A stretch of DNA of 51,830 bases from Symbiodinium natans (taxonomy: Eukaryota; Sar; Dinophyceae; Suessiales; Symbiodiniaceae), in assembly GCA_905221605.1 (NCBI GenBank), contig CAJNDS010000916.1:1-51830 (forward strand). The letters run 5' to 3'. Below the pieces are notes generated by a model that was not told the origin of the DNA, made no database searches, and saw only the letters and a program-made list of their open reading frames with translations. Below are positions 1 through 9,190 of this stretch, piece by piece (within the stretch, counting starts at the first letter, position 1; the number at the start of each line of letters is the position of its first letter). The position numbers and the translations under genes are program-made.

Positions 1-302
1 AACCCTGAAACCTAAGGACGTTCAGCGTGGCCTGTGATGTGAGTGGTGCTGGAGATTCGACGAAGCTTGCAGTTTAATTCAGAGTTCATTGCAACGCGAG
101 AGACTCCCAGACACAAGCGATGACTAGAATACATGAATGTTTAGGGTGCAGGGTTGAGGAATTAGGGTTTATGATCCAAGGAACCTTCTGCAAGGTTTTA
201 CAAGTAAGCTGCACGGCCTTTAACTTGCAGACGATGGGGTGCCCCTCAAGATCTACCACATGTCTTAGCACTGGTGGGGGGAGGACATGGATGCTTGGTG
301 TT

Positions 303-576
303 CCCCCCCTCCCCCCCCCTCCCCCCCCCCTCTCCCCCCCCCCCCTCCCCCCTCCCCCCCCCCCCCTCCCCCCCCCCCTCCCCCCCCCCACCCCCCCCTC
401 CCCCCCCCCTCTCCCCCCCCCTCCCCCCCCCTCCCCCCCCCTCCCGCCCCCCCCCCCTCCCCCCTCCCCCCTCCCCCTCCCCCCTCCCCCCTCCCCCCCC
501 CCCCCTCCCCCCCCTCCCCCTCCCCCCCCTCCCCCCCCCCCCCTCCCCCCCCCCCCTCCCCCCCCCCCCCCCCCCC
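303..576. repeat. C-rich polypyrimidine tract (CnT)
   Basis: About 274 bp of C runs broken by single T, followed by A-rich sequence. Open frames here encode only Pro/Leu/Ser or Gly/Arg and are composition artefacts. The flanks at 1-302 hold no recognisable gene. Confidence 0.9.
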
Positions 577-648
577 AAAAAAAGACAAAAAAAACAGGAG
601 GCTTGGAGCAAAACTAGATATTCCAGAGCTTTGTTTCTTTGTTTGCAG

Positions 649-718
649 CCGAGTTCGAGAGCTCTAAGGAAGTTCACCTATGATCGCATCTTGAGCATGG
701 GCCCCTCGGCTTTGCTGG
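649..718 (+). CDS. candidate small exon
   Basis: Open between a CAG at 646-648 and a GT inside the following telomeric repeat. It encodes a peptide containing FTYDRILSMGPSALLG. Composition is protein-like, but there is no family assignment and no second copy to test it. Confidence 0.33.
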
Positions 719-1082
719 GTTTAGGGTTTAGGTTTAGGGTTTAGGGTTTAGGGTTTAGGGTTTAGGGTTTAGGGTTAGGGTTTAGGGTTTAGGGTTTAAT
801 TAGGGTTTAGGGTTTAGGGGGATGAATGTTGGAAGTGCTGGCTCCTAAACTGTGGCCTTGACGATAGGCACCAGGTTCGTCCTTTCGTGTGTGTTCCCAA
901 CCTTGCTTCGCAAGGAACGCTGCAGCCCCGAGCCCTAGCCAGAAATTTGTGTCAGGGATGTTGCCTCCTAAGGGTTGGTTTAGGGTTTAGGGTTTAGGGT
1001 TTAGGGTTTAGGGTTTAAGGTTTAGGGTTTAGAGTTTAGGGTTTAGGGTTTAGGGTTTAGGGTTTAGGGTTTAGGGTTTAGG
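718..1082. repeat. two telomeric blocks (TTTAGGG)n with spacer
   Basis: TTTAGGG arrays at about 718-821 and 978-1082 flank 155 bp of unique sequence without a clear exon. A few units are degenerate. After the second array, 1083-1370 is open in one frame but has no recognisable motifs. Confidence 0.9.
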
Positions 1083-1376
1083 TGAAGGGTGGGTTCGAGC
1101 CCCCGGCCCCCGAACTGAAAGTTCGTTCTTGTTCACCACTTTGCTCGAAAGTAGAAGCCAAAAAGGTTGGAAACTCGATAGCCCCTCAATCCCTAGGAGT
1201 AAAGTATAGGGAATCCCAGCACTACTTGTCCATCGGTTTCCAACTTTTTGGGGTTTACTGTAAAGCCCTGGGGGAGGATCATGATAACAAGGAAATGGGA
1301 GCATACCCTGACTCCTTTGGCAAACTTGCTTCGTTCGCCACACCCAAATTCACAGCAGGGATTTAGGGCTATAGGC

Positions 1377-1471
1377 TGGGATGTTCCCCCTTATACTACC
1401 AGTCCTGAATAGGGAGTTTTTATCGGGGGTACTATAATCATGTTAGTGAGTATAAGGGGGAACATCCCAAG
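1377..1471. mobile_element. MITE-like inverted-repeat element (family D)
   Basis: The ends GGGATGTTCCCCCTTATACT and AGTATAAGGGGGAACATCCC are inverted repeats about 95 bp apart. Related ends occur near 15366-15450, 25670-25695 and 48079-48128, so this is a dispersed family. Confidence 0.75.
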
Positions 1472-1529
1472 CTAAAGGGAGTAAAAGTTTGGTGTTTAAG
1501 CCTCCCCCGCCCTCTCCTCTCTTATCACC

Positions 1530-1617
1530 TAAACCCCTAAACCCCTACACCCCTAAACCCCTAAACCCCTAAACCCCTAAACCCCTAAACCCCTAAACCC
1601 CTAAACCCTAAACCCTA
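1530..1617. repeat. telomere-variant block (CCCCTAAA)n
   Basis: An 8-bp variant repeat, CCCCTAAA, in about ten units. It ends in a splice-acceptor-like CTATCAG directly before the candidate exon at 1622. The same 8-bp variant forms another block at 19145-19275. Confidence 0.9.
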
Positions 1618-1621
1618 TCAG

Positions 1622-1715
1622 GCTTCGTCGCTGGCCACCCGGTTCTGGAAGTTGGCCCGGACGGAGCCATCACCGTGGCGCCCTCGGGCACCCTCAGCCA
1701 CTTGGACGAAACCAG
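1622..1715 (+). CDS. candidate exon, unknown product
   Basis: It follows CCCTATCAG at the end of a C-strand telomeric block and stays open to an AG|GC-type donor. The peptide contains VLEVGPDGAITVAPSGTL, a Gly/Val-rich turn pattern like the AKVG/VKVGADG segments of exons at 28639 and 49949. GC-rich composition contrasts with the flanking repeats. Product not recognised. Confidence 0.58.
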
Positions 1716-2621
1716 GCCTCTGAGTGGTTTAGAGTTTAGGGCTATAGGGTTTAGGGTTTAGGGGTTTAGGGTTTAGGGTTTAGGGCTTAGGAGTCAGAAG
1801 AAACATGCCTCCTTTCATGACTCGCTAGGCCCCTTTTGGACATTTTATGTTTTCCCTTGTTGGGTTTATAGGGGGATCATATACAGGAAGATTTCTCAGA
1901 GGGTTTTTGGGGCCATCCTAGCTGAAGCCGGATACTAGAGAGCTGCCGCCGGGGGGAGGAGCAGTCCTTAGGCCCCCTTGCGGAGTCGCAGTCGGTTTAG
2001 GGGTTTAGGGTTTAGGGTTTAGGGTTTAGGGTTTAGGGTTTAGGGTTTAGGGTTTAGGGTTTAGGGTTTAGGGTTTAGGGTTTAGGGTTTAGGGTTTTAA
2101 GTAATCTTGAACCTCCTCTTCGGAGGTTCTACAAGCCCTTCGAGAGAATCGAAAGAACGTGTAGAATCGAGCGAATAGGCGTCAGCTCTTGAGAAAGCCA
2201 CTTCGCACACCACGCTTCTTACCCGCTGGAAGGTGGGTGAAGTGTCTCTTCTTAGATTAAGTGACTCTTGTTGCCGAGTTCCCTTTCGAGGCTTGCCTGA
2301 AGCTGTCACTTACCGACCGCAAGAACATGCAAGAACCCTATAAGCCCTAAACCACAAACCCTAAGCTATGTCTTCGCAGTATCTTGTTTGTTTCACTTTG
2401 GTGTCCCCTGGGACAGGAGCTGGTTCGGTGCGAAAGCCCACTGCACCTTTCAACAACCACCAAAAGCTAGACTGCAAATGTACCCTAAACCTCAAAAACC
2501 CTCAGCCCTAAAACGCCCTAAACCCTAAAAACTCCTAAACCCTAAAAACTCCTAAGCCCTATACCCTAAACCCTAAACCCTAAACCCTAAACCCGAAAGT
2601 CCCTAAGATCCCCACATACCA
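1716..2621. other. intron-like region: telomeric blocks, family E element, hairpin
   Basis: Contains TTTAGGG arrays at 1728-1790 and 1996-2097. A family E inverted-repeat element at about 1828-1915 has ends resembling CTAGGCCCC and GGCCATCCTAG. A perfect 8-bp-stem hairpin GAACCTCC/GGAGGTTC lies at 2109-2129, and a CCCTAAA array at 2516-2596. A possible short exon near 2420-2470 was too weak to list. Confidence 0.7.
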
Positions 2622-2622
2622 G

Positions 2623-2704
2623 ACTCCGGGTCTCTGGGAGACCAGGCGAGGTCTTCGATGCGCTCAGCGTCGCGGGCTCGCAGCGCAAGGCGGGGTGCGC
2701 AGAG
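2623..2704 (+). CDS. candidate exon
   Basis: It follows ACATACCAG and is GC-rich and open, with the peptide containing PGEVFDALSVAGSQRKAGCAE minus its final residue. It ends where a TTTAGGG array starts. Product unknown. Confidence 0.48.
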
Positions 2705-3483
2705 TTAGGGTTTAGGGTTTAGGGTTTGGGGTTTGGGGTTTAGGGTTTGGGGTTTAGGGTTTAGGGTTTGGGGTTTGGGTTTAGGGGATTTGGGGTTTAG
2801 GGTTTAGGGGGTTTGGGGTTTAGGGCTTAAGGCTTGTCAAGGTTAAAAGGAGGGACCCCTATTGAAGCGACCCTTAATCTTATTCATCAATATATAATTA
2901 ACCCTTTTATATACCTTATGTAGCCCTACACTACCCAAAAGGTCCCTCATAAGGGTCCCTCCTTCATAGGAATCTGTTTTTGGGGGGGAGAAGTTCTTAC
3001 GCAAGTACTTTAGAGCGGTGCTCTTGTTCCCCTTACGGGTCCATGTACCTGATAATTGTATACTTGGGCCCCAAAGTCCCAAAAAGGATGCTTTAAGGCC
3101 CAAGTATTCCCTAAACCCTAAAACCTAAACCCCTAAACCCTAAACCCCTAAACCTATTTAGGTATATGAACCCTTGGGGCTTTTCTTACGGGGTTCGGTT
3201 CCCTTCTATGATCCCTTCCTCTGTGCTCCGCCTAGGACACCTCACTACGAATCCCGAAGCCCCAGTTCCGATGTGAGGGTTTCGGGTTTGTGGTTTATAG
3301 GGTTTATCGGGTTTAAAGGGTTTTATCGGGTTTTATAGGGTTTATCCGGTGTTATAAGGTTTCTAGGGTTTTATAGGGTTTATAGGGTTTCTAGGGTTTA
3401 TAGGGTTTCATAGGGTTTCTAGGGTTTTCTAGGGTTTATATAGGGTTTAGGGGACCCTAAACCCTAAACCCGAAACCCCAAAG
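2705..3483. other. telomeric and MITE-rich non-coding stretch
   Basis: A GGGGTTT/TTTAGGG mixed array (2705-2827) is followed by an inverted-repeat element at about 2847-2970, with ends AAGGAGGGACCCCTAT and ATAAGGGTCCCTCCTT. A short palindrome around 3060-3105 has arms TACTTGGGCC and GGCCCAAGTA. Degenerate GGGTTTATAGGG repeats cover 3278-3450. Confidence 0.7.
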
Positions 3484-3554
3484 AAGGCCCTCACTCTGGG
3501 CTGCCGCATCTTCGGCCTCTTCCCCGATCCTGAGCTTGATCCGGCCGGGGCCCC
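3484..3554 (+). CDS. candidate exon
   Basis: The frame KALTLGCRIFGLFPDPELDP is open between an AAAG acceptor and a CCCC|GTTTAG donor made by the start of a telomeric-type repeat. Length (71 nt) and GC content match other exons here. Product unknown. Confidence 0.58.
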
Positions 3555-4170
3555 GTTTAGGTTGGTTTAGGGAAATGGAAGGCTTAGGGAAATAGAAGGG
3601 TTTAGGGAAATAGAAGGTTTAGGGAAAGAGAAGGTTTAGGTTTTTCGGGTTTTGGGTTGAGATATAGGGTGCATGCGGTTTGTGGGGTTTAGTGTTTGTG
3701 GGGTTTGGGGTGTATGGGTGCAGGGTTTGCTAGGGTTTATAGGGTTTGTAGGGTTTAGGGTTTTCAGGGTCTTTCGTTTTTTTTTTTTTTTTTTTGGGGG
3801 GGGGGGGAGTTTGTAGGGCTTAGGGTTTTTAGGGTTTAGGATTTGTCGGGCTTTTGGGGTTTTGTTCAGGGTTTATAGGGTCTACAGGGTTTATAGGGTT
3901 CATAGGGTTCATGGGGTTCACAGGGTTTACAGGGTGTAGAGTTTAGGGTTAGCCAAATTGCGAGTCTAGCTGCTAAGGTTTGCAAAGGTCCAGGGTTGAG
4001 GGCTGAGAGGGCTAGGAAAGCCTCCGGGTTTTCGGGTGTTTGGGTTTTCGGCCCTGGCTTCTCTTTGTGGTGCTTTACTGTAACTTTAGATCCTGAGCTT
4101 CTTTTGGGTTTATTGGGTTTCTGAATATGGCAGCTAAAGTTTTAATTTTTAGCTACCCTTCTGAGTGCAG
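3555..4170. other. degenerate telomeric tract, poly-T/G run and dispersed repeat (family L)
   Basis: GGGTTT-rich degenerate repeats include T and G homopolymers at about 3777-3806. Positions 4065-4170 are shared at high identity with 13086-13203 (starting TTTGTGGT, ending GAGTGCAGCCAAGTT), so this is a dispersed element ending in a CAG usable as an acceptor. Confidence 0.7.
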
Positions 4171-4280
4171 CCAAGTTCTCTGCACCCTTGGTTCCTACAC
4201 GTCGCATGGGGAGGTGGAGGCGACGTTGACCATCGTGGTGCAGGATACGGTGTGCTGGGTTCCGCAGGACGTCAAGGCGG
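4171..4280 (+). CDS. candidate exon
   Basis: Directly follows the GTGCAG end of dispersed element L and reads through peptide parts SHGEVEATLTIVVQDTVCW to a GCGG|GT donor. Alternating hydrophobic residues suggest a beta-strand-rich domain. Family L supplies the acceptor here, but its other copy at 13086 is not followed by a homologous exon. Confidence 0.57.
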
Positions 4281-4615
4281 GTCATGTAGGGTTAGAGCTT
4301 AGGGTTTAGGGAATCATTACTAGTAGTATTCCCTTATGGTCCCTTTATAGTTGTACTATAATAACTCGTAAAACTCGATGCTAACTATTAAGGCCCCTAT
4401 ATTATGTCAGGCTGTGGGGCCTGCAATTAGTAAGCCCCCGCCAACACCCAGATCTCCTTCCGGGCTTGCACTCAGGGTTTAGGGGTTAGGGTTTAGGGTT
4501 TAGGGATTAGGGTTTAGGGTTTAGGGTACTTGCCCTGGAGGTATTAGGGCCCTAACTACTGTGTCCTGAAGGGCTCTAGCAACTCAATCTTTAGGGGCCC
4601 CGGAAGTATAGGGTC

Positions 4616-4704
4616 GGATATGTTGGTGTTAAAACTTAAAACCCTAAACCCTAAACCCCAAACCCTAAACCCTAAACCCTAAGCCCTAGGATATGTTGGT
4701 GTTA
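4616..4704. repeat. telomeric insert flanked by 16-bp direct repeats
   Basis: GGATATGTTGGTGTTA occurs at 4616-4631 and again at 4689-4704. Between the copies lies a short CCCTAAA array. The exact duplication indicates the telomeric tract was inserted at a staggered break or by target duplication. Read as an intron it would be GA-AG. Confidence 0.85.
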
Positions 4705-4890
4705 TGGGGGTCTTCAAGCTGCACCCCTCAGCAATCGGTGGTGGGGGGTGTCGGGGGGTCGAGGAGCACATGGGCTCATGGACACAAGGCAGAGCTACCT
4801 GGGTTGAGGGCATAGGGTTTAGGGTTTAGGGTTTAGGGTTTAGTTAGGGTCCTCAAACATTAACGAGTTCTAGTTGCATGTAGTGGCCCT

Positions 4891-5029
4891 TGTACCGTTT
4901 GCTCAAGAATCCTCCCCCGCCCAAAAAATCAAGCCAAAATCAAAGCATTCTTCCTTATAAGGGCAATCTAAGCCTTATGTTTCTTCTTTTTGTTTGGGGA
5001 GAGGTGGGGTTCTTAAGCCAAGAGTAGGT
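4891..5029. mobile_element. MITE-like element, family A (diverged copy)
   Basis: The ends resemble TACYRTTTGCTCAAGAA and TTCTTAAGCCAAGAGTAG, the inverted ends of family A. Better copies are at 6940-7095, 7879-7984, 16902-17009, 22092-22183, 47928-48070 and 49450-49569. Confidence 0.6.
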
Positions 5030-5075
5030 TATTGGGACTCCAGCGCACACCTTAAGCATCTGGAATCTCACGAAG

Positions 5076-5170
5076 CCCTAAACCCTAAACCCCAAACCCC
5101 AGACCCTAAACCCTAAACCCTAAACCCTAAACCCGAAACCCTAAACCCTAAACCCTAAACCCTAAACCCT
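5076..5170. repeat. telomeric block (CCCTAAA)n
   Basis: C-strand array with a few CCCCAAA and CCCGAAA variants. It ends in CCCTAG, which serves as an acceptor-like site for the next exon. Confidence 0.9.
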
Positions 5171-5172
5171 AG

Positions 5173-5241
5173 ACTGCGCCCGGAAGGCTGTGGGCATGGT
5201 GGACACCAGCGCCAGCTCGGAGGCAAAGGGCGCGGGGGACC
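5173..5241 (+). CDS. candidate exon
   Basis: Begins after CCCTAG and encodes a peptide with ARKAVGMVDTSASSEAKGAG. The AKGAGD ending recurs in the candidate exon at 44850, hinting at related coding units. Product unknown. Confidence 0.48.
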
Positions 5242-5663
5242 TTTTTTTTCATAGCGGGTTCAGGGTTCAGGGTTCAGGGTTCAGGGTTCAGGGTTCAGAG
5301 TTTAGGGTTTAGGGTTTAGGGTTTCGGGTTTAGGGTTTAGGGTTTAGGGAGAGAGGGGGGATGGAACAACAAACGCAAGAAGGAAAAGGGAAAGACAAAA
5401 CGAAGGTTCAGGGCTTAGGATTCAGGGAGGCCTCTCCTGCCTAGAACCCTGAATCCCAGCCTTAGACCCCGAAGCCTCTACACCGGAGACGCCGAAGCCC
5501 CTGCAACCCTCGACCCTCAACCCCTGCACCCCCCTCAAGAACCCTAAAACCCTACAACCCGAAAAGCTTCAAGCTCCCCAAACCCCCTTTAAAGCCCTAA
5601 AACCCATATTCATATTCATATATATGCATATACTATTGTATACAAGAATAATAAATATACATA

Positions 5664-5698
<35 letters not shown>

Positions 5699-6351
5699 AA
5701 GATGAAATTTGATTAGATTAGATTAGATTAGTATTCTTGTTAATTTTATTGTGATTAGTATTATTATTGTTAATAATCATATTAGTTGCTATTATTCTTA
5801 TTATTATTATATATGTACATATATATATATATAAATTTGTTTGTACAATCCTACAACCCTAAGCCCTTTAAACCCCAACACCCATCCTTGGAGTCCAGGC
5901 AGCTCAAAACAATAGAAAGGCCACCAACTAAAACCAGAACCTCACTTGGAGGTTCATGCTGTACTGATAACTGTACTATTCACCGAACTTAAAACTAAGG
6001 GGCTTATTAAGTGGGTTACAAGTACAGTGATAATTGTTGAATAAGTGCCATGAACCTCCAAGCAGAAGTCCTTTGAGAGGGTTTGGAGGGGGTTAAGGTT
6101 TTTAGTGTCTATTGGGTTTAGGGTTTGAGGTTGTGGGGTTTAGGATTTTGGGAGTTGTGGGGGGGGGGGGGGTCTATCGGTCTCGACAAAACAAAGAAGA
6201 CGTAAGTAGGGGGACAAAGTAGGGGGATTCCCAAGTTCGGGGTACCTTATTGGGGGTCCGCATGATCAAGGAATCCTACGATCTGGGAATCGATGCTAAG
6301 GGGCCCCCTAAACCCTAAACCCTAAACCCTTTGCGCAGACCCCATAAAAAA
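5242..6351. other. non-coding: telomeric arrays, AT-rich microsatellites, MITE
   Basis: TTCAGGG/TTTAGGG arrays occupy 5258-5352. An AT-rich island at 5600-5840 carries (AT)n and GATTA repeats. A family G element at about 5946-6060 has inverted ends around ACTTGGAGGTTCATG and CATGAACCTCCAAG. A poly-G run lies at 6159-6172. A family M repeat at about 6235-6310 is related to 7505-7590. Confidence 0.75.
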
Positions 6352-6478
6352 GATTGCCAGGCCAAGTGCCGATCGAACTGCCGTGCGGACGAGACCTGTG
6401 CGAACTACAAGTACGATGGCAAGTGTACCAGGCACGCAACATGCCCTGATAAACCCTTCAATGCCAAAACAACGGCTT
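6352..6478 (+). CDS. PAN/Apple-like Cys-rich exon
   Basis: It follows an AAAAAAG acceptor and contains DCQAKCRSNCRADETCANYK, then further Cys in KCTRHATCP, reading to a stop at 6478-6480. The C-x3-C-x3-C spacing with a following aromatic residue resembles PAN/Apple-type extracellular domains common in dinoflagellates. A second similar exon is at 17859. Family assignment is by pattern only. The in-frame stop may mark an end or an unspliced boundary. Confidence 0.6.
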
Positions 6479-6582
6479 AGGGTTTAGGGTTTAGGGTTTA
6501 GGGTTTAGGGTTTAGGGTTTAGGGTTTAGGGTTTAGGGTTTAGGGTTTAGGGTTTAGGGTTTAGGGTTTAGGGTTTAGGGCC
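6478..6582. repeat. telomeric block (TTTAGGG)n
   Basis: About fifteen near-perfect TTTAGGG units immediately downstream of the Cys-rich exon. No duplication of flanking sequence was seen. Confidence 0.93.
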
Positions 6583-6765
6583 CTAAACTCTGAACGAGGG
6601 CAGGGTGCTGACCGGGTATAGCCAACGCCAACACAGATGTACCGGGGGAGACGGGGGGGAGAGCAAACTCAACCCTGAAGCCTACATCCTCAACCCTAGA
6701 CCCTAAACCCTAAACCCTCAACCCTAAAACCCTAAACCCTAAACCCTAAACCCTGCGTCCGGCAG

Positions 6766-6811
6766 GTACGACGTTCGCTCGGATGGAAGCCCAGTCACGG
6801 TCACTGCCAAG
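6766..6811 (+). CDS. candidate micro-exon
   Basis: Forty-six nucleotides between TCCGGCAG and AAG|GTCGGG, good acceptor and donor contexts. Encodes a peptide like YDVRSDGSPVTVTAK, a beta-hairpin type pattern. Telomeric blocks lie on both sides. Confidence 0.52.
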
Positions 6812-6828
6812 GTCGGGGGTTCAGGGAT

Positions 6829-7095
6829 TTAGGGTTTAGGGTTTAGGGTTTAGGGTTTAGGGTTTTTGGGGTTTAGGGTTTAGGGGTTTAGGGTTTAGGG
6901 TTTTTGGGGTTTAGGGTTTAGGGTTTAGGGTTTAGGGTTTTCTACTAATTGCTCAAAGAACCCCCCCCCAAAAAAAAAAAAAAAATAAAAAATATAAAAA
7001 GAGGTCAATCAACACACGCCTCCCTGATTAGGGGGCAATATAGGGATAATGTTATTTTATTTTTTTGGGGGGGGGTTCTGAGGCAAATAGTAGTT
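6829..7095. other. telomeric block followed by family A MITE
   Basis: A TTTAGGG array (6829-6940) abuts a family A element (about 6940-7095) with ends CTACTAATTGCTCAAAGAAC and GTTCTGAGGCAAATAGTAG and internal C/A and T/G homopolymers. Nothing coding was seen. Confidence 0.8.
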
Positions 7096-7367
7096 AAGGG
7101 TGTAGGGTTGGGGTTTAGAGGGGTTAGGCCTTTATTTTAGTAGGCTGAGACCCAACAACAACCGAAGCTTCAAGCGAGCTAGGGCAGGTGTACGGGAAGT
7201 TACATGGCTCCTTAGCGTGGGTAATTGGGGACCCCGTTTTTGCCCGCCATCTACCCTACAAAACCTACGGGCCCAGACTTCAGAACCCTTGAAAGAAGGT
7301 AAGGGACCATATTAAGGGTTTAGGGTTTAAGGTTAAAACAGGCACCATGCAACTTCCCTTACAGCAG

Positions 7368-7449
7368 AAAGGTCACCAACTGCACCAACGAGGGCACCTG
7401 CCTCCCAGTTGCACGAATCATGGAGGGTTGGAACCTCTCGGATCCATAG
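7368..7449 (+). CDS. candidate exon, Cys-containing
   Basis: Follows CTTACAGCAG and reads KVTNCTNEGTCLPVARIMEG to a TAG at 7447-7449. Two frames are open over much of it, so the frame is uncertain. Product unknown. Confidence 0.42.
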
Positions 7450-7600
7450 GAGTCGCTTTGGGACTCCGGCCCAGAAGCGCCAGCTAACCTGAAGGTTTTA
7501 TATGAGGGGTTTCCGAAATAGGGGTATATAACCTTATTGGGGTGCTTATGATTAGGGAGTCCTACTATAAGGGGGTCTATATTAAGGGTCCCTTAGTTTC

Positions 7601-7756
7601 GTAAACCCCCATTGGTGGAATTCGGAGGCTGAGCAGGAGTTTTATCTTCTTGGCGCTTTGGCGTATGGGCCCCATGGTGTTCTCCTTCATGGCAGAATGG
7701 ATGTCTTAGACGACCGAACTGGGCTACTGCTGCGAACCCTTAGCCCCAGACATTGA
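7601..7756 (+). CDS. candidate exon
   Basis: One frame open for 52 codons to TGA at 7754-7756, including HWWNSEAEQEFYLLGALAYG and a GRMDVLDDRTG segment. Composition is protein-like and unlike the flanking repeats. Product unknown. Confidence 0.47.
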   Translation, partial: VNPHWWNSEAEQEFYLLGALAYGPHGVLLHGRMDVLDDRTGLLLRTLSPRH

Positions 7757-7878
7757 GCCTTGACAATTAACCCCGATAGAAGGCTAGGCTGACGCATCCG
7801 TGAGACAATCCGCTTCATGTTGGGTAGGGGGTAGTTGGGGGGGTGGGGGCATCATGTACTCAGACGTATACGTTAAGC

Positions 7879-7984
7879 TACTACTTGCTGAAGAACCCCA
7901 CACGAATAAAAACATAATACTCCCTATATTACCCTTAATAAGGAAGAATATCTTATTTTCTTCTGGGTTCTTAAGCAATTAGTA
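7879..7984. mobile_element. MITE-like element, family A
   Basis: Inverted ends CTACTACTTGCTGAAGAACC and GGGTTCTTAAGCAATTAGTAG are about 106 bp apart. The internal CCCTATATTACCCTTA motif is shared with copies at 16902 and 22092. Confidence 0.8.
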
Positions 7985-7989
7985 GCAAG

Positions 7990-8048
7990 CTACGCACTGG
8001 GATCCTTCGCAATCAGTTCCGACCGGGAGTCTACTCCTCCGTTCACAG
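7990..8048 (+). CDS. candidate exon
   Basis: Starts just after the family A element and ends at CACAG|GTAGC. Encodes LRTGILRNQFRPGVYSSVH. The intron that follows (to 8197) contains a family B MITE. Confidence 0.42.
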
Positions 8049-8082
8049 GTAGCTTGGGCTCCTGGGCTTGCATGGCATCCCA

Positions 8083-8184
8083 GAACCCAAAGAGCCCAGT
8101 AATATCCCTGAAATCATTTATTTAGGATCCCCATTTTAATTCAGCAAGATTCCCTAACTAAGGGATACTGGGCTCTTTGGGAAC
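8083..8184. mobile_element. family B MITE with GAAC target duplication
   Basis: The element at 8087-8180 has ends CCAAAGAGCCCAG and CTGGGCTCTTTGG, perfect inverted repeats. It is flanked by GAAC at 8083-8086 and 8181-8184. Other B copies have GATC (12277) and GTTC (28997) duplications. Confidence 0.88.
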
Positions 8185-8197
8185 TCAAGGTATGCAG

Positions 8198-8264
8198 GTC
8201 GCACATGCCGACTGGTACCTTGCGGGCACCTACTGCCCTGTCGGCAGAGATGCCACGGCCGGCG
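8198..8264 (+). CDS. exon, 5' part of a split coding unit
   Basis: Begins after TATGCAG and encodes VAHADWYLAGTYCPVGRDA onward. The frame continues across the intron at 8265-8425 into the exon at 8426: the join keeps one uninterrupted frame through Gly-Ile-Val. Product unknown. Confidence 0.63.
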
Positions 8265-8430
8265 GCATCTTTGTCATAGTTGGGTAACATTTTACTTATT
8301 TTTAAGGGTACTTAAACCCTAAACCCCAAACCCGAAACCCTAAACCCTAAACCCTGAACCCTACACCCTAAACCCAATCAGGAATGTAAATGTAACTTGT
8401 TAATACTATCCCAAGCATGAACTAGGCATC
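8264..8430 (+). mobile_element. intron formed by insertion, GC-AG, with GGCATC flanking repeats
   Basis: GGCATC occurs at 8264-8269 and 8425-8430. The insert begins TTTGTCATAGTTGGGTAAC and ends with CTATCCCAAGCATGAACTA, imperfect inverted repeats shared with 27833-27930 (family I). It carries a CCCTAAA array at 8308-8382. Removing 8265-8425 gives a GC donor and AG acceptor and restores the frame. Confidence 0.72.
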
Positions 8431-8492
8431 GTCTACCTCCGCGAGCACGTGACGCCGGAGGATGTGGTGCGCCTGGGCGAAGACCAGCTCAG
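8426..8492 (+). CDS. exon, 3' part of the split coding unit
   Basis: Continues the frame of 8198-8264 with IVYLREHVTPEDVVRLGEDQ and ends at CTCAG|GTGCGT, a canonical GT donor. Charged helix-like composition. Product unknown. Confidence 0.65.
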
Positions 8493-8506
8493 GTGCGTCA
8501 GAAATC

Positions 8507-8946
8507 ATGTGGGCGGTTGTCAAAATTATGGTCCCTGTTTGGATCCCCATTAAAATACCGGCACCTAATCCGAGCTTCTGTTTAATTGGGGGGGGCCCCC
8601 CCCCCCCCCTCCACGATAAGGAATGCAGGGTTCCGCAATAGTTGGACCGTGGCCCTGTATTGATTCTCTACTAAAGACAATAGGCTGCAGATCCCTGAGG
8701 TGCTGTAGCTTTGCGTCTCCGCAAGCAAAACAAGAAGCCTGCCGACAGATTTTTGAACCCCCCAAAAAAAATTCCTTTAAATGTGGGGGGGTTTGTCCCA
8801 TACGAAATCCACCCTAATGGAAAGTAGTCTTCCGGCGGGCTTCCGGCCAAAAAAAATTTCTTTAAATGTGGGGGTATTAATTAAACTGATGCTCGGATTA
8901 ATATTTGGGCCCAAAAGGGACCATCATTTTTGACAACCACCCATGT
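8507..8946. mobile_element. family C MITE with nested repeats
   Basis: Inverted ends GGGCGGTTGTCAAAATTATG and TTTTTGACAACCACCC are flanked by ATGT at 8507-8510 and 8943-8946. The interior holds C/G runs and a direct repeat CTTTAAATGTGGGGG (near 8777 and 8861). A short related element with GGGTGGCTGTCAAAATTATG ends is at 44947-45051. Confidence 0.82.
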
Positions 8947-9154
8947 GGGGGTTTTCCTAAGTTAGGGGTGCCTTACCAATATCTCCATTCTGGGTTTAGG
9001 GTTCAGGGTTTAGGGTTTAGGGTTTATAGGGGTTAGGGTTTAGGTTTAGGGTTTAGGGTTTAGGGATTACGTTCTGGGTTCAGAGTTAAAGCCTTGACCC
9101 ACACAGGGTCTGAAAGCCCTAGGCCCGGAACCCTGCACCTTGTACGATGCGCAG

Positions 9155-9190
9155 GCGACCTACAGAAAACCCGGCTTTGTGCTCATAAAA
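9155..9190 (+). CDS. candidate micro-exon
   Basis: Thirty-six nucleotides between ATGCGCAG and AAAA|GTAGGC, encoding the core ATYRKPGFVLIK. Short, so weak on its own, but both splice contexts are good. Confidence 0.42.

Noticed and set aside
246-677. Long Gly/Arg- or Pro-rich ORFs on both strands
   Set aside because: They arise from the CnT polypyrimidine tract, are open in several frames and have no non-repeat coding content.
718-1082. Window as a chromosome end because of telomeric repeats
   Set aside because: Blocks occur in both orientations across the whole 52 kb and between exons, so they are interstitial. Neither window edge is a long terminal array.
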